Shown here: one piece after another, positions 53,773 through 64,000 of the stretch
Position numbering within the stretch: position 1 is the stretch's first letter
Layout of the letters: every line of letters begins with the position of its first letter
DNA from: Bolinopsis microptera
Lineage: Eukaryota; Ctenophora; Tentaculata; Lobata; Bolinopsidae
Length of the DNA stretch: 64,000 bases
Assembly: GCF_026151205.1 (NCBI RefSeq)
Contig: NC_087073.1
Location: 2,714,501 to 2,778,500, forward strand
Reading direction: 5' to 3'
Translations under genes and position numbers: made by a program
The notes under the pieces: model-generated
Seen by the model: only the letters and a program-made list of their open reading frames with translations
The model's database searches: none
What the model was told of the DNA's origin: nothing

Positions 53773-54831
53773 ATGTTAACACGGAGTAAAAGATCCTCAG
53801 CAGCTGCTGATAAAGAAAACAGTAACATAAATTTAATTCCGATCAAAAAGGAAATAAAAACCGAGCAGGAGGAGGTGACTGGAATATCACATGGTTTCAT
53901 TTGTCCGCAATGTAAAGCTCACTTCCTTTATGATGAGTTCTTTGTGGAACATATCAGAGAACATCATGGTGAAACGATCAATGATATGTCTACTAAAGAT
54001 GTCCTGTTAAACTCTTTACGATCATCAGATAGGTTAGGGAAAGAAAATACTTCTCTTGTTGGGAAAGCTTTTAAATGTGACGATTGTTCTTATACCTGTA
54101 ATGAGAACAGTGATCTTGTGAAACATTTTAAATGCATTCACACGGGAGAGAAACCCTACAAGTGTAAGGAATGTTCATATAATTGCTCTATTAAATCACA
54201 TCTTGTCAGACACCAACGTACTCATACGGGAGAGAAACCCCACAAGTGTAACCAATGTTCATTTTGTAGTGCTCGGAAAGGTGATCTCATTAGACATATA
54301 AGGATTCACACAGGAGAGAAACCCTACAAGTGCAACGAATGTTCATATACTTGCTCTAATAAATCAAGTCTTATTATACACCAACGTTCTCACACGGGAG
54401 AGAAACTCTACAAGTGTAAGGAATGTTCATATACTTGCTCTGTTAAATCACGTCTTGTCAGACACCACCGAACTCACACGGGAGAGAAACCCTACAAGTG
54501 TAAGGAATGTTCATATTCTTGCTCTGTTAAATCACGTCTTGTCATACACCACCGAACTCACACGGGAGAGAAACCCTACAAGTGTAAGGAATGTTCATAT
54601 TCTTGTGCTCAGAAAGGTCATCTTTCATTACATATAAGGACTCACACTGGAGAGAAACCCTTCAAGTGTAAGGAATGTTCATATACTTGCTCTGATAAAT
54701 CAAGTCTTGTCAGACATCAACGTACTCATACGGGAGAGAAACCCTACAAGTGCAAGGAATGTTCATATACTTGCTCTGTTAAATCAAGTCTTGTCAGACA
54801 TCAACGTACTCACACGGGAGAGAAACTCTAA
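53773..54831 (+). CDS. C2H2 zinc-finger protein, array unit 5 (352 aa)
   Basis: Ten fingers. In the isolated finger Glu is replaced by Lys (FICPQCKAHF). Later helices are IKSHLVR, RKGDLIR, NKSSLII, VKSRLVR, VKSRLVI, QKGHLSL, DKSSLVR and VKSSLVR. It shares its first five finger modules with unit 4 and adds a duplicated VKSR module and a terminal VKSSLVR finger, the signature of unequal exchange between units. Confidence 0.9.
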   Translation: MLTRSKRSSAAADKENSNINLIPIKKEIKTEQEEVTGISHGFICPQCKAHFLYDEFFVEHIREHHGETINDMSTKDVLLNSLRSSDRLGKENTSLVGKAFKCDDCSYTCNENSDLVKHFKCIHTGEKPYKCKECSYNCSIKSHLVRHQRTHTGEKPHKCNQCSFCSARKGDLIRHIRIHTGEKPYKCNECSYTCSNKSSLIIHQRSHTGEKLYKCKECSYTCSVKSRLVRHHRTHTGEKPYKCKECSYSCSVKSRLVIHHRTHTGEKPYKCKECSYSCAQKGHLSLHIRTHTGEKPFKCKECSYTCSDKSSLVRHQRTHTGEKPYKCKECSYTCSVKSSLVRHQRTHTGEKL

Positions 54832-55357
54832 ATTTGCCAGGAATGTTCTCATATAACAACTTTTATACTTGTTCTGATCAGTCACACTTTATTAGATACC
54901 AGCGTATTCACGGGTAAAGAATGACAGTTTACTTCCACTTTTATATCATTAGTTGAACAGCAACGAGATATGATCTATGGTTGCATTTAAAGTTTAGAAA
55001 TAATCTCCACCAATGTTTAGAGCTATGTTTGAAATGAATTTTTCTGATTTTTAAATGAAAGAATTTTGCAGTTTGTTGCACAAATAAGTAAGGAATTAAT
55101 CATAATCTTTGATATATTATTAGATATATCTAACCATTAATTGAATCCCACTGATTTTGTCTTGTCTCAATAGTAGAAATTAGTAAATGTATCGTTTTTC
55201 CACAATCTATATTATTTGTTATTTTTATAATATGACTATGATATGACATTTATTAACTGCATTATAGCTGCATGGTACTGATATAATATAGATATCTGAG
55301 GGCCGAGGGGGTCTAATTATTATAATTTAATAATATTCCATTTATTTATACCCACTG

Positions 55358-56677
55358 ATTTGATTTGAAACTTTTACAAAATAGCAAATATACAAATGTA
55401 CAGCAAATCGAACAAACATATAAAATGGGCCGAAATGTATAAATGCTATAAAGCGTGGGTCAGTGAAACAAGTACAGAGGACAACTTTCAAAACAGGAGT
55501 TTTATGGCCGCCCAAAGTCTCAATAACATCACCTCCACCTAGTAATAAAATTATGAAATATGAAAAGTGTGAAACAATCAAATAATAAAATATTCAAATT
55601 ATATAGTTGTCTCTCAAATACAGATAACGTCTGAAAATTCTTAAAATACTCATCACTCCTTCATATACTGATCAGTGTCCGAGAGACATGAATAACTCAT
55701 GATGACTTCTTATCACGGCTACATACCTTCCCGTACCGGATGTAGTGGTCGAGATGAGTCTGTTCAGCCCTTTTCTTCTTCAGGTCAGTGACCAGATGCT
55801 TCCTTGTTGCTCGTTCTTCGCTGGATCTGTCTGGACATATCCATACATCTTTGTGCGTCTCCCTCAGTCTCCCTGTTTTCATCAGAATCTGATGAACCGC
55901 TGTTGAGCTTGGGACGGTGATCTTGACTGGTCGGATAGTCGTACTACCTGGCCTCTTCCAACCGACTCTAGTCGCTTCGAAGCGAGGTTTCTCCCCGATC
56001 TCCTCTAAAACTGCGGTAACTAGCGCTGGAAGCTGTTCTTCCTCCTCTTCTTTCAGCCCAAACACGATCAGGTTCTTGCTCCTGTCCTCCTCTGCAGCCA
56101 CACTCTTCATCACCTTCTTCAGGATTTTACTGTTGCAGACCGTACCACTTGCACTGTTCCGTTGAACAGCTGCACTATAGTTCTGAATCCCTGACTCCAC
56201 CGTTGTTTGCACTGTCTCCTCAACAGACGTCTTAAGCAACTGTAGTTGTTCGTCCTTCTGCATCAGCAGCTGGCTCTGCAGTCTGATCACCTTTTCTTTG
56301 TCTGCTAGTGCTTCCGTCTTGAAGCACTCGATGATCTCCTTCAAGAGATACATCTGACTATTCTGCCGACGAACAAGGTCCACTGCATTCACAATCCAGC
56401 CAGACAGAGTCTGTTTATCCTTAGTCTTGATCTTTTCACGACTGTCGTAGTCAATTTCACTGTAGTCCATATGCAGGTCTTTTCCTAACTGACTGGACCA
56501 GCGTGCAACACAGCCTTCCACATCTTCCTGTTGATCATAGTTGAACTCCTTAATCAACTCCTGGGATCGGGTCAAAGTAGGGTCATCCGCCATAGTGTAC
56601 TTGTATAGTAATGTACAAGTACACACGCAAAGGTAAACTACGCGGTAACAGCAAACTGACGCGGTAACAGCAAACTG
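55358..56677 (-). mobile_element. ORF1-only non-LTR element inserted in the array
   Basis: The standard array spacer is interrupted at ACCCACTG and resumes at ACTGGTAATTAAAG, giving a possible 4-bp ACTG duplication. The insert of about 1.32 kb contains one minus-strand ORF and, at its 5' side (56641-56677), two tandem copies of CGCGGTAACAGCAAACTG. The other end, on the minus strand, finishes with CAAATCAAAT. There is no reverse transcriptase, so it would need a partner LINE. Confidence 0.78.
55697..56626 (-). CDS. LINE ORF1-type protein with coiled coil and RRM-like domain (309 aa)
   Basis: The likely start is Met12 (MADDPTLTRS). A long coiled coil (about residues 90-150, LLKEIIECFKTEALADKE through LQSQLLMQKDEQLQLL) precedes an RRM-like segment (RSKNLIVFGLKEEEEEQL) and a basic ATRVGWKRPGS / RPVKITVPSSTAV / VWICPDRSSEERATRKH region. 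This matches the ORF1 layout of many invertebrate L1- and jockey-type elements, whose product coats element RNA as a trimer. The frame is intact although no ORF2 follows. Confidence 0.8.
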   Translation of the reverse strand: MCTCTLLYKYTMADDPTLTRSQELIKEFNYDQQEDVEGCVARWSSQLGKDLHMDYSEIDYDSREKIKTKDKQTLSGWIVNAVDLVRRQNSQMYLLKEIIECFKTEALADKEKVIRLQSQLLMQKDEQLQLLKTSVEETVQTTVESGIQNYSAAVQRNSASGTVCNSKILKKVMKSVAAEEDRSKNLIVFGLKEEEEEQLPALVTAVLEEIGEKPRFEATRVGWKRPGSTTIRPVKITVPSSTAVHQILMKTGRLRETHKDVWICPDRSSEERATRKHLVTDLKKKRAEQTHLDHYIRYGKVCSRDKKSS

Positions 56678-56760
56678 GTAATTAAAGATTTGGTTATTTG
56701 AATTTGGAAATTTTGTGTATTTTAATTCATTAATCAGTTACTAATGCAGGTAAGATAGTC

Positions 56761-57819
56761 ATGTTAACACGGAGTAAAAGATCCTCAACAGCTGCTGATA
56801 AAGAAAACAGTAACATAAATTTAATTCCAATCAAAAAGGAAATAAAAACCGAGCAGGAGGAGGTGACTGGAATATCACATGGTTTCATTTGTCCGCAATG
56901 TGAAGCTCACTTCCTTTATGATGAGTTCTTTGTGGAACATATCAGAGAACATCATGGTGAAACAATCAATGATATGTCTACTAAAGATGTCCTGTTAAAC
57001 TCTTTACGATCATCAGATAGGTTAGGGAAAGAAAATACTTCTCTTGTTGGGAAAGCTTTTAAATGTGACAATTGTTCTTATACATGTACTGAGAACAGTG
57101 ATCTTGTGAAACATTTACGTATTCACACGGGAGAGAAACCCTACAAGTGTAACCAATGTTCATATACTTGCTCTGATAAATCAAGTCTTATTATACACCA
57201 ACGTACTCACACGGGAGAGAAACCTTACAAGTGTAAGGAATGTTCATATACTTGCTCTTTTAAATCACGTCTTGTCAGACACCAACGTACTCATACGAGA
57301 GAGAAACCCTACAAGTGTAACCAATGTTCATTTTGTAGTGCTCGGAAAGGTGATCTCATTAGACATATGAGGATTCACACAGGAGAGAAACCCTACAAGT
57401 GTAATGAATGTTCATATTGTAGTGCTCAGAAAGGTGATCTCAAGAAACATTATATGAGGACTCACACGGGAGAGAAACCCTACAAGTGTAATGAATGTTC
57501 ATATACTTCCTCTGATAAATCAAATCTTATTACACACCAACGTACTCACACTGGAGAAAAACCCTACAGGTGTAAGGAATGTTCGTATTCTAGTGCTCAG
57601 AAAGGTGATCTCAAGAAACATATAAGGACTCACACGGGAGAAAACCCCTACAAGTGTAAGGAATGTTCATATACTTTCTCTGTTAAATCAAGTCTTATTA
57701 TACACCAACGGACTCACACGGGAGAGAAACCCAACAAGTGTAAGGAATGTTCATATGCTTGCTCTGATAAATCACGTCTTGTCAGACACCACCGTACTCA
57801 CACAAGAGAGAAACTCTAA
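56761..57819 (+). CDS. C2H2 zinc-finger protein, array unit 6 (352 aa)
   Basis: Ten fingers. After the leader, SUMO-like motif, isolated finger and [14 protein letters not shown] finger, the helices are DKSSLII, FKSRLVR, RKGDLIR, QKGDLKK (followed by LKKHYMRTH with an extra Tyr), DKSNLIT, QKGDLKK, VKSSLII and DKSRLVR. It is the last intact member. One linker reads TGENP and the protein ends HTREKL. Its 3' flank is split by the poly-G-ended element. Confidence 0.9.
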   Translation: MLTRSKRSSTAADKENSNINLIPIKKEIKTEQEEVTGISHGFICPQCEAHFLYDEFFVEHIREHHGETINDMSTKDVLLNSLRSSDRLGKENTSLVGKAFKCDNCSYTCTENSDLVKHLRIHTGEKPYKCNQCSYTCSDKSSLIIHQRTHTGEKPYKCKECSYTCSFKSRLVRHQRTHTREKPYKCNQCSFCSARKGDLIRHMRIHTGEKPYKCNECSYCSAQKGDLKKHYMRTHTGEKPYKCNECSYTSSDKSNLITHQRTHTGEKPYRCKECSYSSAQKGDLKKHIRTHTGENPYKCKECSYTFSVKSSLIIHQRTHTGEKPNKCKECSYACSDKSRLVRHHRTHTREKL

Positions 57820-57993
57820 AATTGCCAGGAATGTTCTTATACAACTTTTATACTTGTATTGTTCTGATCAGTCACACTTTATTAGATACCAGCGTATTCA
57901 CGGGTAAAGAATGTCAGTTTACTTCCACTTTTCTATTATTAGTTCAACAACGAGGTATGATCAATGATTGCATTTATTGTTTAGAAATAATCT

Positions 57994-57994
<1 letters not shown>

Positions 57995-58054
<60 letters not shown>

Positions 58055-58770
58055 ACCATATTAAAGTATATTAAAGTATATCCCCGGGTCAAAATCGGAA
58101 AAAATCCTACATTTTAATATACTTTAATATGTATATTAATTATTATTAGGTATACCTACAATTAGAAGATTTATATTCTTCGTTAAGATTTACATGATGA
58201 ACTATATTTTTCACTCAGATTCGCAAGATAAGCCTGTTTTAGGACTAGTACATGAATTTCCATCCAGATTGGTCAAAAATTGGCTGAGCTATGAGCTTTA
58301 AAAAGTATGCCCATATTTGGGCATACGCTTTTGCCCAAATTCGCTTTTGACCAAATTCGATAAAATTTCAATATTTTTTAATGAGACTAACTCTATGTGA
58401 AAGATATAACTCAGTGTTTGTTGAATATAGTGGATACTAAGTAAAAAGACCTCCATGAACAAAATTGGGAAAATTGCACATAATATCTTAATATCTCGGT
58501 TTGGAATACTAGCCAAAATGACTTCATTAAAATTGAAATAACTCCATCAGTTTTCAATATTTTTTCAAGAACTTTTTGGAATAGATTAAGATTGCATTTC
58601 AAGCTTATTTTGGGCAACAATTTTTGAAGTAGGCCTCCAAGGAGATAGGGATATTAAAGTATATTGTAGGTATATTAAAGTATATTAAAGTATATCCCCG
58701 GGTCAAAATCGGGAAAAATCCTACATTTTAATATACTTTAATATGGTTGGCCCCCCCCCCCCCCCCCCCC
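57995..58770. mobile_element. Small element with poly-G/poly-C ends in ZF unit 6 flank
   Basis: A run of 58 G (57995-58052) followed by CAACCATATTAAAGTATATT mirrors a right end of AATATACTTTAATATGGTTGG followed by 20 C (58751-58770). AATCTC occurs on both sides (57989-57994 and 58771-58776), and the array spacer continues on the right, so the insertion is precise. Each end also contains a direct copy of TATATCCCCGGGTCAAAATCGG flanked by ATTAAAGTATAT palindromes. No coding sequence is present. The class is unknown. Confidence 0.75.
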
Positions 58771-58917
58771 AATCTCCACAAATGTTTGACATGATGTTTT
58801 CTGATTAAAATAAAATAATTTGCGGTTTGATGCCCAAATAAATGAGGAATTAATCTTAGTCTTTGATATATATCTAACCAATAATTGAATCCCACTGATT
58901 TTGTCTTGTCTCAATCA

Positions 58918-59092
58918 GGGGGGAGGGGGCTGGGGGGATTTTAGAATTTGTCAAAAGACCCACCACCCTCTTCGCGGTACAAACTGTTTTTTCGGACAAT
59001 AATTAAGACACCCACCCCTTTTGCCGGCTTTTTTGGTACTAACTGTTGAGAAACTTTAAACAGGTCATTAAACATTGGGAAATGGCAATATG

Positions 59093-59121
<29 letters not shown>
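58918..59121. mobile_element. Second G-run-bounded insertion, ends the array
   Basis: The array spacer stops at GTCTCAATCA, where GGGGGGAGGGGG begins. A sequence of about 200 bp follows, and it ends with a run of 30 G (59092-59121). No clear inverted repeat or target duplication is visible, so the assignment as an insertion is tentative. Confidence 0.4.
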
Positions 59122-59123
<2 letters not shown>

Positions 59124-60440
59124 ATATATACCCACTATTTAGTAGACCTCGCAACCCATTCCCAATTCCCATAGTTGGAATTTGAGATTTTGCCGGATAT
59201 TTCTTTAAAAATATTTATTTCTAAAATCTTGAAATGCATATTTTTCGTCACATTTTAGAATTAAAAAGCTTTTGACTGGGTGCGGACTTTGAAAAATCGA
59301 AAAAAATGAATACTTTTACTCAGCAGTGTTTAAACTAGTCATCCCAGAAAATAACTTGAAAACTAGGTTAGTAGAGGTAGCTTATGCTTGATAATAAATC
59401 GTGAATACTCATGTATATAACTTAGAAAATGATACTTAAATATGTTAGAATCTAACATTACATTATAGGATCAAAATAGATTATATCGATAACGTTTTTC
59501 AACTTCATTTAAAGACAGTTTAGACAGTTTTTAGAAGGGCTTTGAAAGATCTAAGGATTGAGCTGATGAGATGGTATCAGGCAGACGATTGTAGATATTT
59601 TGTAGATTGTAGATATTTTGTCAATCTTCTATTGTATTTGCAGGTTAATATACACAAATTAATTCAGTGACTGTTATTACATTTGTAACTTATCAATACT
59701 GCAAATCTTGTGCATTTGTTAAATAAAGGAAGAATTTAGAAATCAGAATTGATGAGTGATGACACCATGACCATATTTGGTCATCTGTGGTATTTATTTA
59801 CCTATAAAATATTATTTAATGTAAAATTAACCTGTCTGAATGCTTAGTATGGGTAAAAGATGCCAGTAGAAGATGGAGAAGACTCTTAGAAAATGCGGCA
59901 GTTCTTCTGGGAGTAGCTCAAACAGTAAGTAAAAGAACTTATCAATCAATTTGTTCATCACTTTTGATCTCACATTTACCATATTGATATGTTAATATAA
60001 TAAGGAATTTGGCTGTTGATTACGCAATACAAATTTTTTCTTTACCCTCTAGAATAATAACAATTTGACAATATTTTAATTTAAATTATATATACAGTTT
60101 TCAATATGTAGTTTTCAATGCGTTCGACTGGCATCCTTAGTGCTAATGCTAGTTTTCTGGAAAACCAAAGATAAATTTTATAATTATAAAATCTTATTGA
60201 GAAGCTAAGGTTGCTAGGCAAACAGATTGAAAATTTCCAAATAAGTATAATTAAGGGTCGTCTACATATAACTCCTACCCATGCAGGAGTACACGTAAAC
60301 CACTAACTTGATATTACATTAACTTGCATCTTAATAATATCTTAATATGTAGTTAGAACTAATTAGACAACTTATTCATTAAAATTCATAAGATCTCTGT
60401 CTACAATTATTCCGACTAACTAACATTAAAGAGATGCAGC
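59122..60440. other. Intergenic, no supported gene
   Basis: AT-rich. The stretch around 60012-60090 (TTGATTACGCAATAC, then ACCCTCTAGAATAATAACAA) matches the interior of the MITE at 15604-16097. A matching outer end, AAGGGTCGTCTACATATAAC, is near 60252, so a degraded MITE copy may span 60005-60270. Confidence 0.45.
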
Positions 60441-60442
60441 AG

Positions 60443-60640
60443 GAGTAAACAGGGGGGTACCCCCAGTAAACAGGGGGTGACCCCAGTAAACAGGGGGTGA
60501 CCCCAGTAAACAGGGGGTGACCCCAGTAAACAGGGGGTAACCCCAGTAAACAGGGAGTAACCCCAGTAAATAGGGGGGGTACTCCCCAGTAAATAGGGGT
60601 GTACTCCCCAGTAAACAGTGGGGGTACCCCCCAGTAAACA
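60443..60640. repeat. 20-bp minisatellite CCCCAGTAAACAGGGGGTGA
   Basis: About ten units in tandem with small variations. Each unit pairs internally (CCCC...GGGG). The minus-strand open frame here is a repeat artefact. Confidence 0.92.
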
Positions 60641-60889
60641 TGCTCTACAACTTCCTTATGTTTACCAGTTTAAGCTTGGCACCAAAGATAAAGTATAGTA
60701 AAGTAAGTAAAGTAAAAATTATGACATAACATCATCACTAATGTCTACAAAGTGTCATCGCACTACATGGAAAAATATACAGTAACTATTTCTCCATCAA
60801 ATTTAAAAGTAAATCATATCCAAGCTACTAAATAATTCCTTTCACCACACTTGGAAAGATATTATGATTATGCAACTGAAATTTCCTGA

Positions 60890-61555
60890 CCATATCACCA
60901 TCTCCGTATTAACTCAAGGAATATTGAGTTTGTTGACTCAAATATAAAACTCAAATTTTTACATTCTGTAACTGGAAAGGTGAAGGGTAGTAAAATTCGG
61001 GATAAAATGTACGACGCTATCTGCCCAAACGAGCTGTCCCCATTACGTCAATGGGTTATTGACCTAAATAATCAACCAATAGAATGGGTGGTCGTTCTAA
61101 GCAACCTATTTTTCTTAGTATCTAAAAATTATAAGTTGATTCAATTTCAGTACAAACTTCTAATGAGGATCACGACGTGTAGATACATGAGACACAAAAT
61201 GAAAATTGTTACAGATACTCCCATGTGTAGCCTGTGTAACACATACTTAGAAACAATTCCTCATATCTATCTCCATTGTATCCACACAAATAGCTTCATC
61301 ACAATACTTGAAGACTTTATCAAAAGGAAAATCGATAGAAATTACAAAGACCCCAATAAAATTAATTTTATAGTTTGTAATCACACTTCACAAATTATAA
61401 ATTATTTTAATATTGTTGCCAAATGGTACATTAGCAAAAGATTTCAGGCAGGGGACATGCCGATCTGGCAGGGGTATATCAAACTTCTTAAACTTTCACT
61501 TACAGGAGACAAAATAGGTCACAAAAGTTCTATTGTGTCGATCTTGGCCGATTAG
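60890..61555 (+). pseudogene. LINE (L1/Tx1-like) ORF2 C-terminal fragment
   Basis: About 215 residues follow an in-frame stop near 60890. A helical stretch (YKLIQFQYKLLMRITTCRYM) precedes a zinc knuckle (CSLCNTYLETIPHIYLHC) of the C-x2-C-x(n)-H-x4-C type that closes many L1- and Tx1-type ORF2 proteins, then a short tail with WYISKRFQ. The polymerase domain is absent, so it is 5'-truncated. The 3'UTR runs to an A-rich tract near 62025-62060. Confidence 0.78.
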
Positions 61556-62060
61556 GGCAATTTGTCCACCCCATTTATATTGCTGTCTTTGTTATTTAAT
61601 TATCAATGGTTAGTGTTACTATCTTACAGTAATATTAGCTGTTTTTTGTAGTACATGCCCTGCTTCCTTCCATTCCTAAACTACCTTACAAGCTCTTCCT
61701 CTTTTACACCCTTTTCACTCACTTCATTTCACTCATTCACTTCATATCTTATTATCACAGTATCTGCCAAAACCAACATGGCCCATGTGGAAACTGGAAG
61801 GGGGCCTTGACGTTGTTTACCACTTGGCCCTGCATCCCAAGCTGACGGTCGGCCTCCACTCTCTAAAAACATACCTTCAGTGAAGGCAGATGGTCAACAA
61901 ATAGCGATGCTAGAGCTTGGTGTGAACAAATCTTGACCTACTTTCACACCTTGGGGACGACTCTCGCAAATGCGAGAGTAATGACCCCGGGGAGGGCCCC
62001 ATTGGTTTTAGTAGGTTGCATATTTAAAAAAAAATAATAATAAATAAATTTTAAAAAAAA
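61556..62060 (+). other. 3'UTR and A-rich tail of the L1/Tx1-like LINE
   Basis: Pyrimidine-rich sequence leads to ACTGGAAGGGGGCCTTGACG, a CTCGCAAATGCGAG hairpin, and then an A-rich stretch near 62023. This organisation is expected for a non-LTR 3' end on the plus strand. Confidence 0.6.
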
Positions 62061-62123
62061 TTTAAAAGTAATAATTTATCAAATATTAATCATAAATAAC
62101 AACATCATTAAAAATTTTTTAAT

Positions 62124-62650
62124 TTATTCATACTTCCCAGTGGAGTAAAGATTTATAAAACGTTTCTTTGCTACATAAGGATGAAACCAAAGATAATCAT
62201 TGTGTTTTTCCTTATTACTGACATAATTGGTACCTTCAATTCTTGTTAAAACTTCTTTCGAAACATTCCAAAAATGAAAGTCATTAACAAAACATTTAGA
62301 AATCATATCCTTTTTAAAACTTTCCAATCCAATTTTAAAACTCAAAACTGTCAAGCAGTTCTTTACCTCCGAAGGGAGTTTGTTCCAACAAGAACACTGA
62401 AGATTCTTGACTTTTGTCACACTCTTACTACATCTATTGGATGAAACCAGATTAAGACCTGATCTGCTTGGTCTGAACAAGTCTGAACCATAATCAGTCA
62501 AACCATTAATAACCTTAAAAGTTTCAATAAGGTCCCCACGTATTCGCCGCTCTGCCAGCGTTTTCAAATTAAGGATTTCCAGTCTACGGCTGTAAGGAAT
62601 AGTACCAACCTCATCAATCAGACATTTTGACTTTATTCGCGAGTTTGGTC
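62124..62650 (-). pseudogene. LINE (CR1/jockey-like) reverse-transcriptase C-terminal fragment
   Basis: The minus-strand frame is open from about 62650 and reads YSRRLEILNLKTLAERRIRG followed by DLIETFKVINGL. This is the highly conserved block after the polymerase domain in CR1/jockey-type ORF2 proteins. SWNKLPSEV-type residues (CWNKLPSEVKNCLTVLSFK) come later. An upstream stop and the loss of the polymerase show 5' truncation. It differs in sequence from the 22-37 kb LINE, so it belongs to another family. Confidence 0.8.
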
Positions 62651-63277
62651 ACGAAGATGCTTTAAGTAGAGATGAGGATTTCTAGTTTTTAGGGGATTTC
62701 TAGTTTTAAGATGGTATTCTTTCTTTAGGGGGCATAATGCTTAATCTATGTATTTCTTTTTTTTTCCAAAAAAAGTGCTCATCTGAATTAGCTTAGGAGT
62801 AATTTGAAGAAAGGCGTTCCTATGCCGTCAATTATCTCCTTCGCTGCTCAGAAGAGCGAAATAGCTTCACCGAAGATATGCGTCAACGTAATTCAAATGC
62901 ACGAAACTTAAATAATTGTTTTATCAATTTGGTGAGAACCTCGCGAATAATTCCAAATTAAGGTCTAACGGCTAACGGCCCTGATTTCAAACCAAATTTA
63001 GAATGTTTCGACGATTTGTTTACCGATTCAAAAGCTCTTTGCACAATTATGACGGTTCACTATAGTTGACTTATAATTTAATTTTAATAGGTAGTTAGGT
63101 CAAATTAATAGGAATAAATTTTCTCCCATAAAGTAATTTTTGGTTAAATCTACTTAAATTGGTCCACCGAGCAAAGGAGTTTTAATTTAATTTTCCGATG
63201 TGCGTAATCTCAGAACCAATTTAAACTGGACTGTGAACACATAAACATTACAATGCACTAATTTGTTGAATTTTCAG
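62651..63277. other. Possible upstream part of the 3'-edge gene
   Basis: An ATG at 62822 opens 22 codons (MPSIISFAAQKSEIASPKIC and two more) up to a GTAATT donor-like site. This could be a first exon of the gene that follows, but its phase does not join directly to the exon at 63278, so an exon would be missing. Confidence 0.2.
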
Positions 63278-63970
63278 ATCACCTCGATATAAACACGTTA
63301 CCGTTTGTGATACCTAAAGCCTATCAGATAGCGGTGAGTACATTCTTTAAACTTTGTCCTATTGATAAATTGATACGTGTTACCCCTTCTCTTTTGGTAT
63401 AATTTGTTGAACTTGACAGACAGTGCAGTAGGTACAATGATAACTCAGCTTTGCTTCATCATTCGGTGAAATTAGCCAAACTGTACTAGTAGCACGCATT
63501 TCTTACTGTAACTCTGTAATTGTATCTTCAAATTAGAATGATTTAAGAGCAAATTGTAATCTGATACCAGTCATACAAATCCTAATTACAAAGAATATGT
63601 AAATCGCAAAACTAACACGAGACTATTTCAGAAATCTCGAATACCGGAACTCGACTATCATTTGGACATTCACAGATTTAATGTAGGTATTACGAGCGAG
63701 AAGTTCAACTAATAAATTTGTTCCTAAAATAGAATTTACACCTTATTGCAAACGCATTGCAACTCACTCTTTACTGTATACTATTAGACGAGTGCATGTT
63801 ATTACACAAGGAAGTAACATTCATGGTGTGAGATGAGTTCATGAGATGTATAATATTACGATGGTACCACATCTAAAGTGTCAATTGAGCAATGATATGA
63901 GAAATTCTAATTACGATCCTGACAGGAAATCGTTTATTTTGTAAAGGGTCTACCACAAGCTGAGATTTGA
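63278..63970 (+). CDS. 3' exons of an unidentified gene (partial)
   Basis: Three short exons with good GT-AG borders join in frame: 63278-63333 (ending before GTGAGT), 63632-63682 (ending before GTAGGT) and 63926-63970 (ending in TGA). They read HLDINTLPFVIPKAYQIA, KSRIPELDYHLDIHRFN and EIVYFVKGLPQAEI. Each acceptor has a T-rich tract and CAG. Three tiny exons keeping one frame is better than chance but is not proof. I do not recognise the product. The 5' exons are not identified. Confidence 0.45.
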
Positions 63971-64000
63971 AGTGAAAACAGCGCACACGCGCGTTATTAC

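Noticed and set aside
57822-58064. 80-codon frame ending in a glycine run after zinc-finger unit 6
   Set aside because: It runs through the decayed finger remnant into the poly-G end of an inserted element.
60426-60641. 71-codon minus-strand frame
   Set aside because: It arises from the 20-bp minisatellite and has no other support.

Overview
The window is eukaryotic nuclear DNA from an invertebrate animal, most likely a cnidarian, although the phylum is inferred and not proven. The evidence is AT-rich DNA with GT-AG introns, two cilia-associated animal gene families (a DPY30-motif protein and a C2orf81-like protein), a young C2H2 zinc-finger gene array, several non-LTR retrotransposon clades, hAT and MITE elements, and many minisatellites. 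No rRNA, tRNA or CRISPR signal was found.

Layout. 1-4.6 kb: repeats, with two fragments of one mobile-element protein, a 340-bp hAT-type MITE with an exact 8-bp target duplication, and dispersed repeats. 5.8-14.6 kb: a compact block of three plus-strand host genes. These are a 3-exon DPY30-motif protein, an intronless F-box protein, and a 15-exon gene (about 660 aa) whose ends look like C2orf81 and whose middle resembles the dynein stalk region. Three splice sites of the last gene are embedded in, or abut, tandem repeats. 14.6-22 kb: transposon debris, including a 1.33-kb hAT relic with a nested TAA-flanked MITE and a multi-hairpin sequence.

22-37.1 kb: a near-complete minus-strand non-LTR retrotransposon. 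Its ORF1 combines an AlkB-like and an SGNH domain; ORF2 has a PHD-like finger, an APE-type endonuclease and a reverse transcriptase. ORF2 is split by a 9,460-bp palindromic element at 23707-33166 that carries 6-bp target duplications (CTCAAT), two 3,905-bp nearly identical inverted arms and a 1.65-kb unique centre. The centre encodes an OB-fold/zinc-ribbon-like protein and a signal-peptide membrane protein. Each arm carries a C2H2 zinc-finger gene. I see no transposase, integrase or polymerase, and I cannot assign the element to a described superfamily. It is the best candidate here for an undescribed system.

37.8-43 kb: two large minisatellites, the first with an 804-bp higher-order period. 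43-46.6 kb: an inverted repeat and a 1.5-kb TIR element with 8-bp target duplications. 46.7-58.9 kb: a tandem array of seven zinc-finger gene units (five intact, one frameshifted, one truncated), interrupted by an ORF1-only non-LTR element and by a small element with poly-G/poly-C ends. 59-62.7 kb: a tandem repeat and two truncated LINE copies on opposite strands. 63.3-64 kb: three short exons that look like the 3' end of an unidentified plus-strand gene.

Host genes and mobile DNA are interleaved, and several insertions are recent enough to keep target duplications and reading frames. Domain assignments come from motif recognition by eye; no database search was run.
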